The notes under the pieces were generated by a model, which saw nothing but the letters and a program-made list of their open reading frames with translations, was not told the DNA's origin and did not search any database. Position numbers and translations under genes: made by a program. Shown here in pieces: positions 36,676 to 46,084 of a stretch of DNA of 64,000 nt. Numbering within the stretch: the stretch's first letter is position 1; every line of letters starts with the position of its first letter. This stretch comes from Leeuwenhoekiella palythoae. GTDB taxonomy: Bacteria; Bacteroidota; Bacteroidia; Flavobacteriales; Flavobacteriaceae. The stretch covers positions 62,001 to 126,000 of the forward strand of contig NZ_FQXT01000002.1 of the NCBI RefSeq assembly GCF_900130045.1. Reading direction: 5' to 3'.

Positions 36676-38139
36676 ATGAAGAACTATATATTAAAACTTA
36701 CGTTGTTATCAATTCTGTTATTTGAAGTCTCTTCTTGTGACACTGTTGATTTTAACGACACCAATATTGATCCAGATGCTACTACAGCTGCAATTAGTAG
36801 TGGTCTCTTAACCTATGCCGAATCGCAAATAGGTTCTGCAGTTACCGCAGAGACAGGTAATTTATATGTACAATACATTTCAAACATTACCTATACCGAA
36901 GGTTCACGTTATGGTACAAGAAACTGGGATATTGACTACCTCTACTATGGCCCATTAATAAACTTGCAAACCATTATTGATCTTAACAGCGATGAGGAAA
37001 CCGCATTAACTCAAGTTGCCTACGGTTTTAACGATAATCAGATCGCTGTGGCCAAATTACTTAAAGCGTATTTCTACCAGTTTGCGACAGACCGCTGGGG
37101 AATGCTTCCGTATTCTGAAGCGCTACAAGGTTTAGACAACACCACTCCGGTATTTGACTCTCAAGAGGAGATTTATCTTTCTCTTTTTGATGAGATTGAT
37201 GATGCTCTTGCCCTGATAAATACCTCAGAAGCAGGACCTACCGGTGATTTGATTTTTGACGGAGATATGACGCGATGGATTCAGTTTGCAAATACCTTAA
37301 AGCTGAGTATGGCTTTACGTCTTTCTAACGTATACCCTGGAGCAAGTGGTGTAGCAGCTACTAAATTTCAAGAAGCGATGAGCGGCGCTATCTCTTCTAA
37401 TGCCGAAAATCTGCTTTATCCTTTTATTGCAGATCAGTCGTATGATAACCCTTGGGAAGATCGTTTTGAAACTCGTGAGGATTATGCAGTAAGTGACGTT
37501 TTTGTAAACCGCTTATTAGCTGATGACGACAGCAGAATCGACGTTTACGCAGAATATACAAGAAGTTCAGTAGTCGCAGGAGACCCGCAATATATTGGAA
37601 TGCCTTATGGTTTGACCACATCAAGCTATGCGGCTAGCGATGTTTCTTTTATCACAAGCGATATTATTTATGATCAAACGGCTCCCGGAGTGATCTATAG
37701 CTATGCTCAAGTACTTTTCTCTTATGCCGAAGCTGTAAAATTAGGCTGGATTAGCGGCAGCGCAAGCGATTATTATGAGGCAGCAATTACAGCTTCTTAC
37801 GAGCAATGGGGTGCAGCAGATGCAGATGCCTATATCGCAACGGTACCTTTAAGCACTAACGATGCAACAGCAATGCAGCAAATTGCAGAAGAAAAATGGA
37901 AAGCGTTATTCTTACAAGGCTATGAGGCTTGGGCAGAATGGAGAAGATTAGGATATCCTAAGCTTACCCCGGCTGCAGAGCCCTTAAATGGAAGCGATAT
38001 TCCTGTGCGCCACGGTTATGATTTAGATTGGTCACAATCAAACTCAGCTAATTATGAAGCCGCAGTAAGCACACAAGGAGAAGACAATTTAGGCACAAAC
38101 CTTTGGTGGGATGCGCCACACCCTATAACTAACCAGTAA
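36676..38139 (+). CDS. SusD/RagB-family nutrient-binding lipoprotein
   Basis: A 487-residue SusD-like lipoprotein with signal ending at SSC (Cys near residue 21). QIAVAKLLKAYFYQFATDRWGMLPYSEALQG and the C-terminal EEKWKALFLQGYEAWAEWRRLGYP are typical of the SusD-like (SusD_2) family. It binds the substrate for its SusC partner at the cell surface. It follows susC by 13 bp and ends in a strong terminator, so the pair is a two-gene unit. Confidence 0.93.
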   Translation: MKNYILKLTLLSILLFEVSSCDTVDFNDTNIDPDATTAAISSGLLTYAESQIGSAVTAETGNLYVQYISNITYTEGSRYGTRNWDIDYLYYGPLINLQTIIDLNSDEETALTQVAYGFNDNQIAVAKLLKAYFYQFATDRWGMLPYSEALQGLDNTTPVFDSQEEIYLSLFDEIDDALALINTSEAGPTGDLIFDGDMTRWIQFANTLKLSMALRLSNVYPGASGVAATKFQEAMSGAISSNAENLLYPFIADQSYDNPWEDRFETREDYAVSDVFVNRLLADDDSRIDVYAEYTRSSVVAGDPQYIGMPYGLTTSSYAASDVSFITSDIIYDQTAPGVIYSYAQVLFSYAEAVKLGWISGSASDYYEAAITASYEQWGAADADAYIATVPLSTNDATAMQQIAEEKWKALFLQGYEAWAEWRRLGYPKLTPAAEPLNGSDIPVRHGYDLDWSQSNSANYEAAVSTQGEDNLGTNLWWDAPHPITNQ

Positions 38140-38163
38140 TTATCTAGTTATTTTGTTTTGGTC

Positions 38164-38193
38164 AAGGGGATGCTCTTTATGGAGCATCCCCTT
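38164..38193 (+). terminator. Intrinsic terminator after the SusC/SusD pair
   Basis: A 12-bp perfect stem (AAGGGGATGCTC at 38164-38175 against 38182-38193) followed by further T residues. Confidence 0.9.
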
Positions 38194-38325
38194 TTTTGTT
38201 GTTAGCCTTTTTACGGTCTTGGCTGTGGTTTTGTTGTGTGAATTAGAACGTAATTTTGCAAATAAAAACCAAATAGAAAATCCTCAATAATTTTTGTAAG
38301 TTGGCTGGAATTAGCAATTTTTTAT

Positions 38326-38700
38326 TCAGTTCAAATATTTTTCGGTCTGTTTTTCAGTCAGAGGTTTTTTTGTAATCAAAATTTTAGAGTTGTTAATATC
38401 CGTTTTGTCATAAACAACTTTATAATATTTTCCGATTTCAGGTTTTCCCTCGCGAACAAATTCGGGATATGCTGCACTTTCAGGGTCAGTCCCGTCAATC
38501 CATTTTCCATCAATGAGATATGCAAATGTTATACAACCGGAAGCTGGTTTTCCACACATTTTAATATCTACAACTTTTCCGATTGTTGTCAACTGATTTT
38601 CGGAAAGACTACTTTCCTTATTTTCTTGGAATAAAAATAGTAACAGGATTATTAGTCCAATAATTGATAAAACAACTATTTTTTGATTGTTTTCGGTCAT
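38326..38700 (-). CDS. Hypothetical single-pass membrane protein
   Basis: A 124-residue protein with one N-terminal hydrophobic helix (VVLSIIGLIILLLFLF) and a soluble outer domain containing a Cys pair in KMCGKPASGCITFAYLIDG. No family recognised. Coding sequence and flanks are clearly more AT-rich than neighbouring genes, and the gene stands alone between terminators, so it could be a recent arrival. Role unknown. Confidence 0.6.
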   Translation of the reverse strand: MTENNQKIVVLSIIGLIILLLFLFQENKESSLSENQLTTIGKVVDIKMCGKPASGCITFAYLIDGKWIDGTDPESAAYPEFVREGKPEIGKYYKVVYDKTDINNSKILITKKPLTEKQTEKYLN

Positions 38701-38829
38701 CTTGGTAAATGCAGTACAACTTCTATTAACTGGAATACCAATTTACAGAAAAGCATTTAGATTTATAATAGACGCTCTAAACCATAAAATGCTTAAGTGC
38801 AGCATCCTCAGACGGTTTAAAGCAAAAAA

Positions 38830-38855
38830 AAGTCCGCTGAATATTCAGCGGACTT
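38830..38855 (-). terminator. Intrinsic terminator
   Basis: A 26-bp perfect palindrome (arm AAGTCCGCTGAAT) with a T-run on the minus strand. It lies downstream of the YwqK-like gene. Confidence 0.85.
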
Positions 38856-38893
38856 ATAATTTTTAAGACCTTGTTTTTAATAAAAAGCTAGGT

Positions 38894-39253
38894 TTACTCA
38901 TTGCTCACTACACGCTCACCCTCAATTTTCCAAGTGTTAACGCTGGTAATTTGAGACTGGCTATAGTCTACTTCTCTTAAGGTGTCGTCATTCCAGAAAA
39001 ACCATTTTCCGGTTTTCGCGCCATTTTCATAGTTAGCTACTGCAGTTTTAATTCCGCTTTTATCGTAGCTGATCCACTCACCTTGAAGCTTTCCATCTGC
39101 TGTGTAGTAACCCTTTTGACTAACCTGCCCATTATCGTGAAACAAAGTTGCTTTAATTAAATTACCTTCTTTAACATAAATGTTCTTCTTTTCCTGTGCT
39201 GAAGCAAAACTTACAGCTCCTAAAAAGGCAACGGCAACTAGTAACTTTTTCAT
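38894..39253 (-). CDS. Exported MORN-like (YwqK-type repeat) protein
   Basis: A 119-residue secreted protein with signal MKKLLVAVAFLGAVSFASA. The mature part has repeated G-x-W/Y segments (HDNGQVSQKGYYTADGKLQGEW, then NGAKTGKWFFWND) that match the MORN_2 repeats of the so-called YwqK antitoxin-like family. In Bacteroidota such proteins are common and usually unconnected with toxins; here no toxin gene is adjacent. Function unknown. Confidence 0.75.
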   Translation of the reverse strand: MKKLLVAVAFLGAVSFASAQEKKNIYVKEGNLIKATLFHDNGQVSQKGYYTADGKLQGEWISYDKSGIKTAVANYENGAKTGKWFFWNDDTLREVDYSQSQITSVNTWKIEGERVVSNE

Positions 39254-39530
39254 AATAAACAGTATTTGGGTTAAACTTTACTTTACAAATATATGAAATT
39301 AGTAAACATAAAGAAACATTTACGTAACATTGAGTTAACATTAAAAATACAAAACACTGATTTACAAGTATTTGATATTATTTTTTAACTTAAAATACAC
39401 GCTTTCCCCCACTGTTTAAACGCTTTTCAAACCTAGAATATGCATTTTGTTACCGTACTTATAACCTTCGCGTAACATTCAACTTTAAAATAAATATCAA
39501 ATTTGCACATTTAAAAGACAGACCCTTTTT

Positions 39531-41774
39531 ATGGATAATATATACTTGATTATGCTTATCGCTTTGGCCATTTTAGCCATTGCAGATTTAGTAGTGGGAG
39601 TGAGTAATGATGCTGTTAACTTCTTGAATTCAGCGATTGGTTCAAAAGCGGTGAGTTTTAAGACCATTATGATCGTTGCCAGTATTGGTATTGCTTTTGG
39701 AGCCCTCTCTTCTAGCGGGATGATGGAGGTTGCTCGTAAAGGTATCTTCGTCCCTGAGAAATTTTATTTTGACGAAATCATGGTCATTTTCATGGCCGTC
39801 ATGATTACTGATATTTTATTGCTGGATTTCTTCAACACGCTGGGATTGCCTACTTCAACTACGGTTTCCATTGTATTTGAACTTTTAGGCGCGGCTTTCT
39901 GTATGACATTCATTAAGCTTTCTGGAAACTCGGACACGTTATTACATCTTGGGGAATACATCAACTCAGACAAAGCTATAGAAATTATTGTGGGTATTCT
40001 GCTCTCGGTCGCCATTGCCTTTACGGTGGGTGCTTTAGTCCAGTTTATTACCCGTTTGCTCTTAACCTTCAACTTCGCTAAGCGTCCTACTTGGAATGCT
40101 GCGGCATTTAGCGGAATTGCCACTGCGGCGATCAGCTACTTCATTATCATTAAAGGTTTAAAAAGTGCCGATTTTGTTCAGGGAGCTTTCTTAGATTGGG
40201 CTAATGCTAATGTATGGCCTTTCATTGGTTTAAGCTTCATCGTTTGGTTCCTTATTTCATACATCCTGATTAAAGCTTTTAAGCTCAATGTCTATGTGAT
40301 GGTTATCATCTTTGGTACGTTTGCCCTCGCGATGGCTTTCGCCGGAAATGACCTCGTAAACTTCATCGGTGTACCTATGGCAGCCTACAACTCGTATGAG
40401 ATTTGGCTGGCAAGTGGTGAACCTGCTACTAGTTTCACTATGGAATCTCTGGCAGAAAAAGTACCTACACAACCCTTGTTACTTTTAGGAGCCGGCTTAG
40501 TAATGATCTTAACCCTATGGTTTTCTAAAAAAGCCCGTCGTGTTGTAAAAACGTCGGTAGATCTATCCCGTCAGGATGAAGGCCAGGAGCGTTTTAAAGC
40601 CAATGCCGGTTCTCGTGCCTTGGTGCGTGGCGCTATGAAACTCAATGCGGGAATTATGTCAATATTGCCGGATTCGGCTAAGCAAATGATGGAAAAACGC
40701 TTCGCGAAACCTAAAGTTACTTCGCGCGTTGCTACTATTGATATGCCAGCTTTTGACTTGGTTCGTGCTTCGGTAAACTTAATGATCGCCAGTGTACTTA
40801 TTTCGGTAGCGACTTCGCTTAAACTTCCACTTTCTACAACTTATGTAACCTTTATGGTGGCTATGGGTAGTTCGCTTGCAGACCGTGCTTGGGGAAGCGA
40901 AAGCGCCGTATATCGTGTTGCCGGAGTTCTTAATGTCATCGGTGGGTGGTTTATGACGGCACTTAGCGCATTTACAGCCGCTGCTATAATGGCTTTTCTT
41001 CTATACAAAGGCGGAAGCATTGCACTGTTCTTATTGTTTGCTGCTGCGATCGCAATTTTGGTGCGCAACTATATGAACCACAAAAAACGTTCTGAAGCCG
41101 AAGCTGAAGAGGGCAGATTAATGCGCGCTGTGAGTAATTCTATCCAAGGAATTATCAATGAAAGTACGACCAATGTGGCTTCAGCATTTAGACGCGGAAG
41201 CAAGGTTTATGTTGGTACGATTGAAGGTTTGGCTAAAGTAGATCTAGGCAAACTCAAAAAGAGTAAAAAAGGGATTGCAAAACTCAATAATGAGGTTGAA
41301 GAACTTCGTAACAGCTTGTATTATTTCATCAAAAATCTAGATGAAACCCACGTTCAAGCCAGTCGTTTCTACATTGATGTTTTAGGGTATTTACAAGATG
41401 TAACGCAGTCTATAGACTTTGTTACGACCTCAAGCTACAATCACCTCAACAACAACCACAAAGGGTTAAAGTTCACACAGCTTAAGGATCTAAAAGAAAT
41501 CGAAGACAAACTGGATAAATTGTTTTCAAAAATTGAAGACACCTTCAATGCTAAAAACTTTGACGATCTGGTGGCTATATTAGAGGAAAAACAAAATCTG
41601 TTGGATAGCGTTTCACAAAAGATCGAAAAACAAGTAGAGCGCACCCGTAGTGCTGATTCCAGTCCAAAAAATACCATGCTTTATTTTAGTATTCTTCAAG
41701 AAACTGAAGATCTGATCAAAGCAACTATGAATCTGCTCGAGCATTATTACATAGAGCACAAAAAGCATATGTAG
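39531..41774 (+). CDS. Pit-type inorganic phosphate transporter with PhoU-like C-terminal region
   Basis: A 747-residue transporter. The PHO4/Pit domain is split in two halves, as usual, each with the GVSNDAVNFLNSAIGSKAVS / NDLVNFIGVPMAAYNS type signature and about ten membrane helices in all. After about residue 510 comes a soluble helical region (HVQASRFYIDVLGYLQDVTQSIDFVTT) that looks like PhoU/DUF47. Pit carriers move metal-phosphate by proton symport; the fused PhoU-like part may regulate it. A 277-bp AT-rich region precedes the gene, with CGTAACATT occurring twice. Confidence 0.88.
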   Translation: MDNIYLIMLIALAILAIADLVVGVSNDAVNFLNSAIGSKAVSFKTIMIVASIGIAFGALSSSGMMEVARKGIFVPEKFYFDEIMVIFMAVMITDILLLDFFNTLGLPTSTTVSIVFELLGAAFCMTFIKLSGNSDTLLHLGEYINSDKAIEIIVGILLSVAIAFTVGALVQFITRLLLTFNFAKRPTWNAAAFSGIATAAISYFIIIKGLKSADFVQGAFLDWANANVWPFIGLSFIVWFLISYILIKAFKLNVYVMVIIFGTFALAMAFAGNDLVNFIGVPMAAYNSYEIWLASGEPATSFTMESLAEKVPTQPLLLLGAGLVMILTLWFSKKARRVVKTSVDLSRQDEGQERFKANAGSRALVRGAMKLNAGIMSILPDSAKQMMEKRFAKPKVTSRVATIDMPAFDLVRASVNLMIASVLISVATSLKLPLSTTYVTFMVAMGSSLADRAWGSESAVYRVAGVLNVIGGWFMTALSAFTAAAIMAFLLYKGGSIALFLLFAAAIAILVRNYMNHKKRSEAEAEEGRLMRAVSNSIQGIINESTTNVASAFRRGSKVYVGTIEGLAKVDLGKLKKSKKGIAKLNNEVEELRNSLYYFIKNLDETHVQASRFYIDVLGYLQDVTQSIDFVTTSSYNHLNNNHKGLKFTQLKDLKEIEDKLDKLFSKIEDTFNAKNFDDLVAILEEKQNLLDSVSQKIEKQVERTRSADSSPKNTMLYFSILQETEDLIKATMNLLEHYYIEHKKHM

Positions 41775-41792
41775 AAACATTCATATACTAGC

Positions 41793-41822
41793 AAAGCCCG
41801 AAGTTTTAAAGCTTCGGGCTTT
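41793..41822. terminator. Bidirectional terminator
   Basis: An 11-bp stem (AAAGCCCGAAG at 41793-41803 against 41812-41822) between the phosphate transporter and the convergent ASST-like gene. Confidence 0.8.
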
Positions 41823-41826
41823 GTAT

Positions 41827-43179
41827 TTATTGTAGGTCGAAAGGATCTAAGACAGTATCATCATTATCATAGGCATAAGCACGCCACGTGAATCCCGTTC
41901 CTTTATACTTCCAAGCGATTTCTTGGTTCTCGGTAACTTCCCAACAGCCATAATCTCCTTCAGTAATTAGCGTATTTCCGTTTGACAATCTATAAGCTCC
42001 GGAAACTCGGGGTGCAAACAAATCAGGGTCTGTAAAACTCCATACTTCTTCTAATTCATTATCAGTATCAGCTTGCATTACAAACGCGTCAGGTAATGCC
42101 AATTCATAAACCACAGATTGCGTAACACCACCTAGGCCACCATTGGCATAGATCAATATATGCTCTGTATTTGCTATTTTATTGATGCCGTGATTATAAA
42201 AGAACGTTCGTGTTCCTTGTGAATTATTATAAGCCTCAGGATTCCCAAACCTGTACACGAGGTCACCTCCCTTGTTTCTGTTACCGCCGGTATTGAGCGC
42301 AGCTTCTTCGGTGGTTGTGCTGTGATCAAGCACCCATACTTCGCTATAAAAATTCACGCTTATATAGATCAGATCATTCTGAGCATCATATTCAATTCCG
42401 TTAGCGTGCATGATATCGCCGTTATAACTGCCGTCACGAAGCGCGTCCCGGTAATTGAGGTCAATACGCTGAGGGTTTTCAGAAATCAACCCATAGTTAG
42501 ACTTGGTTACATCGTCTTCTTGTATGGTATGATCCCACGAACTCCACTGCCACACAATCTCGTTGGTTGCCGGATTGACTTCTATGAGCTTTTCAGCATA
42601 AATTACTTCATCATCATAAGCATATCCAAAGTTCTCACGCGCTTCATCATTCAGCTTACCTTCCCAGACCAATATGAGAATATTTCCGTTAGGCAATTCC
42701 TCTACATCGTGATGCCCTAATTCAAATGTGGTATTGATCTCGTACTCCCACTTTACTGTATTATCTGGAGCCACCAACTGTACTAAACCTCCAAACCCTC
42801 CAAAACTGAACGCTACATCTTCGGCAATCAGGCTTACCAATAAGTCTGAATTTTCAAGGAGTTCTGCATCATTACCTATGCCTTGCTCAAGCTCCCATTC
42901 GTAACGTATTTCGGCTTTATCTTTATTGATCATATACACCCGATTAAATCCCACATCATTGACTAAAACATAGCCTTCGCTTATGAGGTTCTCGTCATAG
43001 AATTCGATCTCACCGGCAACCTCATAAGTTTCTTCAGGTTCTTCTGGAGTTTCTGGATTTTCTGGATTTTCTATCGGTGTCTCTTGATCAGTCTCTTCCT
43101 CCTCAATAAAACCCGGTTCATTATCTGAACAACCAAAACAAATGAAGAGTAAGAATGCAAAAAGAATTGAGGGTTTCAT
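41827..43179 (-). CDS. Arylsulfotransferase (ASST)-like lipoprotein
   Basis: A 450-residue surface or periplasmic lipoprotein. Signal MKPSILFAFLLFICFGC is followed by an acidic Pro-Glu-Thr linker (repeats of NPETPEEP type, residues 25-50) and a beta-propeller. The ASST family signature appears as ELGHHDVEELPNGNILIL and IMHANGIEYDAQNDLIYIS, and FYNHGIN carries another conserved His. True arylsulfate sulfotransferases transfer sulfate between phenols; whether this protein does so is unclear since many Bacteroidota members are only annotated by fold. Confidence 0.8.
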   Translation of the reverse strand: MKPSILFAFLLFICFGCSDNEPGFIEEEETDQETPIENPENPETPEEPEETYEVAGEIEFYDENLISEGYVLVNDVGFNRVYMINKDKAEIRYEWELEQGIGNDAELLENSDLLVSLIAEDVAFSFGGFGGLVQLVAPDNTVKWEYEINTTFELGHHDVEELPNGNILILVWEGKLNDEARENFGYAYDDEVIYAEKLIEVNPATNEIVWQWSSWDHTIQEDDVTKSNYGLISENPQRIDLNYRDALRDGSYNGDIMHANGIEYDAQNDLIYISVNFYSEVWVLDHSTTTEEAALNTGGNRNKGGDLVYRFGNPEAYNNSQGTRTFFYNHGINKIANTEHILIYANGGLGGVTQSVVYELALPDAFVMQADTDNELEEVWSFTDPDLFAPRVSGAYRLSNGNTLITEGDYGCWEVTENQEIAWKYKGTGFTWRAYAYDNDDTVLDPFDLQ

Positions 43180-43402
43180 AGGCTGTAAAATCTCTGAGAA
43201 TAATTTTATTGCTTTAAACGCATAGCGTATCTAACAAGATCACTAATGCAAAAGCATATTGTGAACCAGCTAATCACAAGACTATACTTCCTGCACTAAG
43301 CTGGTTACCTAAATTACCCAAAAAGATTTAAAAATCGCTCATTGAGCGTATTAGAAGTCTCAAAGCTTGAGGTCTTATAACCTTCAAAATTCTAAAACAA
43401 GA

Positions 43403-44083
43403 CTATTTTTTCCCTTCCCACTCCGCGTAAAATTGCTCCAGAAAAGTTTCCATAAAAGTGTGGCGCTCTTGCGCTATAGCCTGAGCGGTTTTTGTGTGCA
43501 TTTTATCTTTGAGCAACAAAAGCTTTTCATAAAAATGATTGATGGTAGGAGCTTCAGACTTTTTGTATTGCTCTGCGGTCATATCTAGTTTAGGCGCGAT
43601 AGCAGGATCATAAAGTTTACGGTTTTTGAATCCGCCGTAGTTAAACGTGCGTGCGATTCCAATTGCGCCAATGGCATCAAGACGATCTGCATCCTGCACG
43701 ATTTGAAGTTCAATACTTGAATAGTCAGATTTAGGATTTCCGCCTCTGTAAGATACATTCTCAACAATCTTAACCACCGCCTCAACCCTTGAAAAGGTCA
43801 CATTTTGAGATTGCAAAAACGCTGTTGCCAGTTTAGGACCAATACGCTCATCACCTTTGTTAAACTTAGAGTCGGCAATATCGTGCAAAAGCGCTCCCAA
43901 AGCTACGATCACCACATCTGCCTGATCTTCGCCCTTAGCGATATTCAGCGCATTTTTATACACTCTAAGCGTATGAAACCAATCATGCCCTCCTTCGGCT
44001 TCTAAAAGCGTTTTCTTGACATAATCGCTGGTCTTTTCGATCAGTGCGATATCTGACTTATGCAACTTCAGAGATTCGGTCAT
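43403..44083 (-). CDS. HD-domain phosphohydrolase
   Basis: A 226-residue cytoplasmic HD hydrolase of the YpgQ/YedJ type. HDWFHTLRVYKNAL near residue 40 and ALLHDIADSKF near residue 67 supply the metal-binding His and Asp residues, and QDADRLDAIGAIGIAR near residue 133 is the family's third motif. Relatives hydrolyse nucleotides; the exact substrate is not evident. It follows plsC by three bases on the same strand, so they are co-transcribed. Confidence 0.88.
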   Translation of the reverse strand: MTESLKLHKSDIALIEKTSDYVKKTLLEAEGGHDWFHTLRVYKNALNIAKGEDQADVVIVALGALLHDIADSKFNKGDERIGPKLATAFLQSQNVTFSRVEAVVKIVENVSYRGGNPKSDYSSIELQIVQDADRLDAIGAIGIARTFNYGGFKNRKLYDPAIAPKLDMTAEQYKKSEAPTINHFYEKLLLLKDKMHTKTAQAIAQERHTFMETFLEQFYAEWEGKK

Positions 44084-44086
44084 AGC

Positions 44087-44854
44087 TTAAATCAATTTTG
44101 ATTTTCGGGTATGCTCTTTAATTTTGGGAAAATCAGCCAGCACAATATCTTGCACCTGTTTTACCAGTTCTTCAGGTGCGGTCCCTGCAACCGGAATAGG
44201 TTTATGAACGGTATGCTTTACGTGTACTCCTATATCTTGCGGAAATCCGCCCCAGCGCATTAATTTCCACGAATTGTTAATAGTCACCGGTACGACAATC
44301 GCATCAGGCATAAATTTAAAAAGCGTTACCAAACCACCTGTGGCAAACTGTTTTGGGATTCCATCTTTGCTGCGCGTTCCCTCAGGAAAAATAACCACAG
44401 ATCTGTTGGTTTTATTTAAAGTTTTGGTGAGATCACGTATCGCCATAATAGATTGGCGCTTGTCTTTACGATCAATTAATGCAGAACCTCCCTTTCTCAA
44501 ATTATACGAGATGCTGGGAATACCTTTTCCTAATTCAATTTTACTAATGAATTTGGGATGCAGGCGTCGCAGATACCAGATTATAGGTGAAATATCCCAT
44601 TGCCCTTGATGGTTAGCAACGATAATTATAGGCTGATTGCGCGTTATAGTGTATGGGTTTTCAAAAGTGAAGCGCGTTCCCAGAAGATTCAAACACTTTA
44701 AAATGCAAAAATTAAGATAATCTACACTCTTTTTATGCGCTTGATAACCAAACCAGTTATAGCACACCCATTGCACGGGGTGAAAAATACAAATGGTCAA
44801 ACCAAAAGCCAGATAAAAAATCACACTTAGCGGATATGCAAAAAACTTTCTCAT
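44087..44854 (-). CDS. plsC: 1-acyl-sn-glycerol-3-phosphate acyltransferase
   Basis: A 255-residue membrane-associated acyltransferase of phospholipid synthesis that makes phosphatidic acid. Motif I is NHQGQWDISPI (H-x4-D) and motif III is FPEGTRSKDG, with an N-terminal membrane helix. The start was placed at MRKFFAYPLS, the normal beginning of the family; a longer reading would add 16 unconserved residues. Confidence 0.88.
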   Translation of the reverse strand: MRKFFAYPLSVIFYLAFGLTICIFHPVQWVCYNWFGYQAHKKSVDYLNFCILKCLNLLGTRFTFENPYTITRNQPIIIVANHQGQWDISPIIWYLRRLHPKFISKIELGKGIPSISYNLRKGGSALIDRKDKRQSIMAIRDLTKTLNKTNRSVVIFPEGTRSKDGIPKQFATGGLVTLFKFMPDAIVVPVTINNSWKLMRWGGFPQDIGVHVKHTVHKPIPVAGTAPEELVKQVQDIVLADFPKIKEHTRKSKLI

Positions 44855-45001
44855 GAGTTTAAAACTTAACAGCAAAGAAAACACATCAACTTGAAGTGAC
44901 AAATTATAATGACATACATTCCCCTAAACAAAACTATATAATGGGGGAAATTCCCCTACTCTACCTAAAACCCGACAAGTACATTTGGGAAAAATTAAAA
45001 C

Positions 45002-45364
45002 GTGAAGCAATCGCTCATAATACGGCTTACCATTGCGTTAATTGGTTTTAATTGCATTGCCTTTGGCGTAAATTATTTTGGAATTTCGCCGAAAATACAA
45101 GCGGTTTCTGAGCGAGAAACTTTTGAAATATTCTTATTTACAGATAGGGAACCCGGTACAAAATCTTCACTGTCACAAGTTGGGGGATTTTTGCAGGATC
45201 AAGATGGTTTTTGGCCCTTTGAGTCGTTTTATACTAAAACTTCAATAGGGATCGATCAATATACCGGAAGATTTAGAGGATTTTTTACCGGTTTTCTACT
45301 TTCTGAATTTGTGTTTTATAATCTGATCATTCTTGCCCTATTGCTGTTTTTAAAACTTTGGTAG
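45002..45364 (+). CDS. Hypothetical small membrane protein
   Basis: A 120-residue protein starting at GTG. It has one N-terminal helix (LIIRLTIALIGFNCIAFGVNYF) and one C-terminal helix (EFVFYNLIILALLLFLKLW) with a soluble loop between them. No family recognised. It converges on the TVP38-type gene with a 12-bp gap. It could be real because the frame has typical codon use, but the support is modest. Confidence 0.5.
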   Translation: MKQSLIIRLTIALIGFNCIAFGVNYFGISPKIQAVSERETFEIFLFTDREPGTKSSLSQVGGFLQDQDGFWPFESFYTKTSIGIDQYTGRFRGFFTGFLLSEFVFYNLIILALLLFLKLW

Positions 45365-45376
45365 AACACCTACAAC

Positions 45377-46075
45377 TCAAGCCTTTTGTTTCTTTTTCTT
45401 GTGCTTTTTACTCCAAAAAACATAACCTAGAAAAATAACTAAACTCACTATAGAACCCCACAGCAGTCCGTTTTTGAGTCCGTCTGTGCTTTCACCCATA
45501 ATCGCGATGAATAGTGTCAGCGGAGCAATTCCTGCAAGGGTAGCGCCTAAAAATTTGAAATAATTCATCTTTAAAATTCCGGCTACAAAACTGATCGCGT
45601 CATTAGATAAAAACGGATTCAACCTAGTGATGGCAATTGCCCAAAACCCGTAATCGTTAAGGAAATCCTCAAGTTTATCTTCGGTTGAAGCACCTACTAG
45701 GTTTTTTACTACTCCATCGCCTAGCTTTCGGCCTAAAAAATAACCCACTGTAGAAGCACAGCTAATGGCAATCCCAACCAGTAAACTTCCCCAGATAGGA
45801 CCGTAAGCTAAAATGCAAACAACCATCAGCGCGATAGAAGGTATCACTATTAAGAACATCTGGATCACCATCGCTAAGATCAGCACAACGGGACCCGCCC
45901 AACCAAAAGAATCTACCCAATTTTTAATTTCCTGCTCGTCACCGCCGGTAAGCACCCGCCAAGCTTCATCTAAAAAATGCTGCACTTCAGGCAGTGTAAA
46001 ATAGGCAGCTACACCGCAAAGCACGACAAATACTGTTAGTATTTTGGGTAAATTCTTTACTAAGAAGTTGCGCAT
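45377..46075 (-). CDS. TVP38/TMEM64 (SNARE-associated/DedA-like) membrane protein
   Basis: A 232-residue inner-membrane protein with about five helices. The core GPIWGSLLVGIAISCASTVGYFLGRKLGDGVV and TRLNPFLSNDAISFVAGILKM is characteristic of the VTT domain. The family moves lipids or small molecules across membranes, but the substrate here is unknown. It lies just downstream of the XRE gene on the same strand (9 bp), probably in one transcript with it. Confidence 0.88.
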   Translation of the reverse strand: MRNFLVKNLPKILTVFVVLCGVAAYFTLPEVQHFLDEAWRVLTGGDEQEIKNWVDSFGWAGPVVLILAMVIQMFLIVIPSIALMVVCILAYGPIWGSLLVGIAISCASTVGYFLGRKLGDGVVKNLVGASTEDKLEDFLNDYGFWAIAITRLNPFLSNDAISFVAGILKMNYFKFLGATLAGIAPLTLFIAIMGESTDGLKNGLLWGSIVSLVIFLGYVFWSKKHKKKKQKA

Positions 46076-46084
46076 AAATTGCTC

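Noticed and set aside
38199-38325. Integron attC-like site near the AT-rich orphan gene
   Set aside because: GTTAGCC does not satisfy the GTTRRRY core, no matching inverse core is present at a suitable distance, and there is no integrase in the window.
38894-39253. Toxin-antitoxin system suggested by YwqK-type repeats
   Set aside because: The protein has a signal peptide and no toxin gene is adjacent; the antitoxin label of this family is only an annotation habit.
42322-42720. 132-residue open frame opposite the ASST-like gene
   Set aside because: Antisense shadow of a convincing lipoprotein gene.
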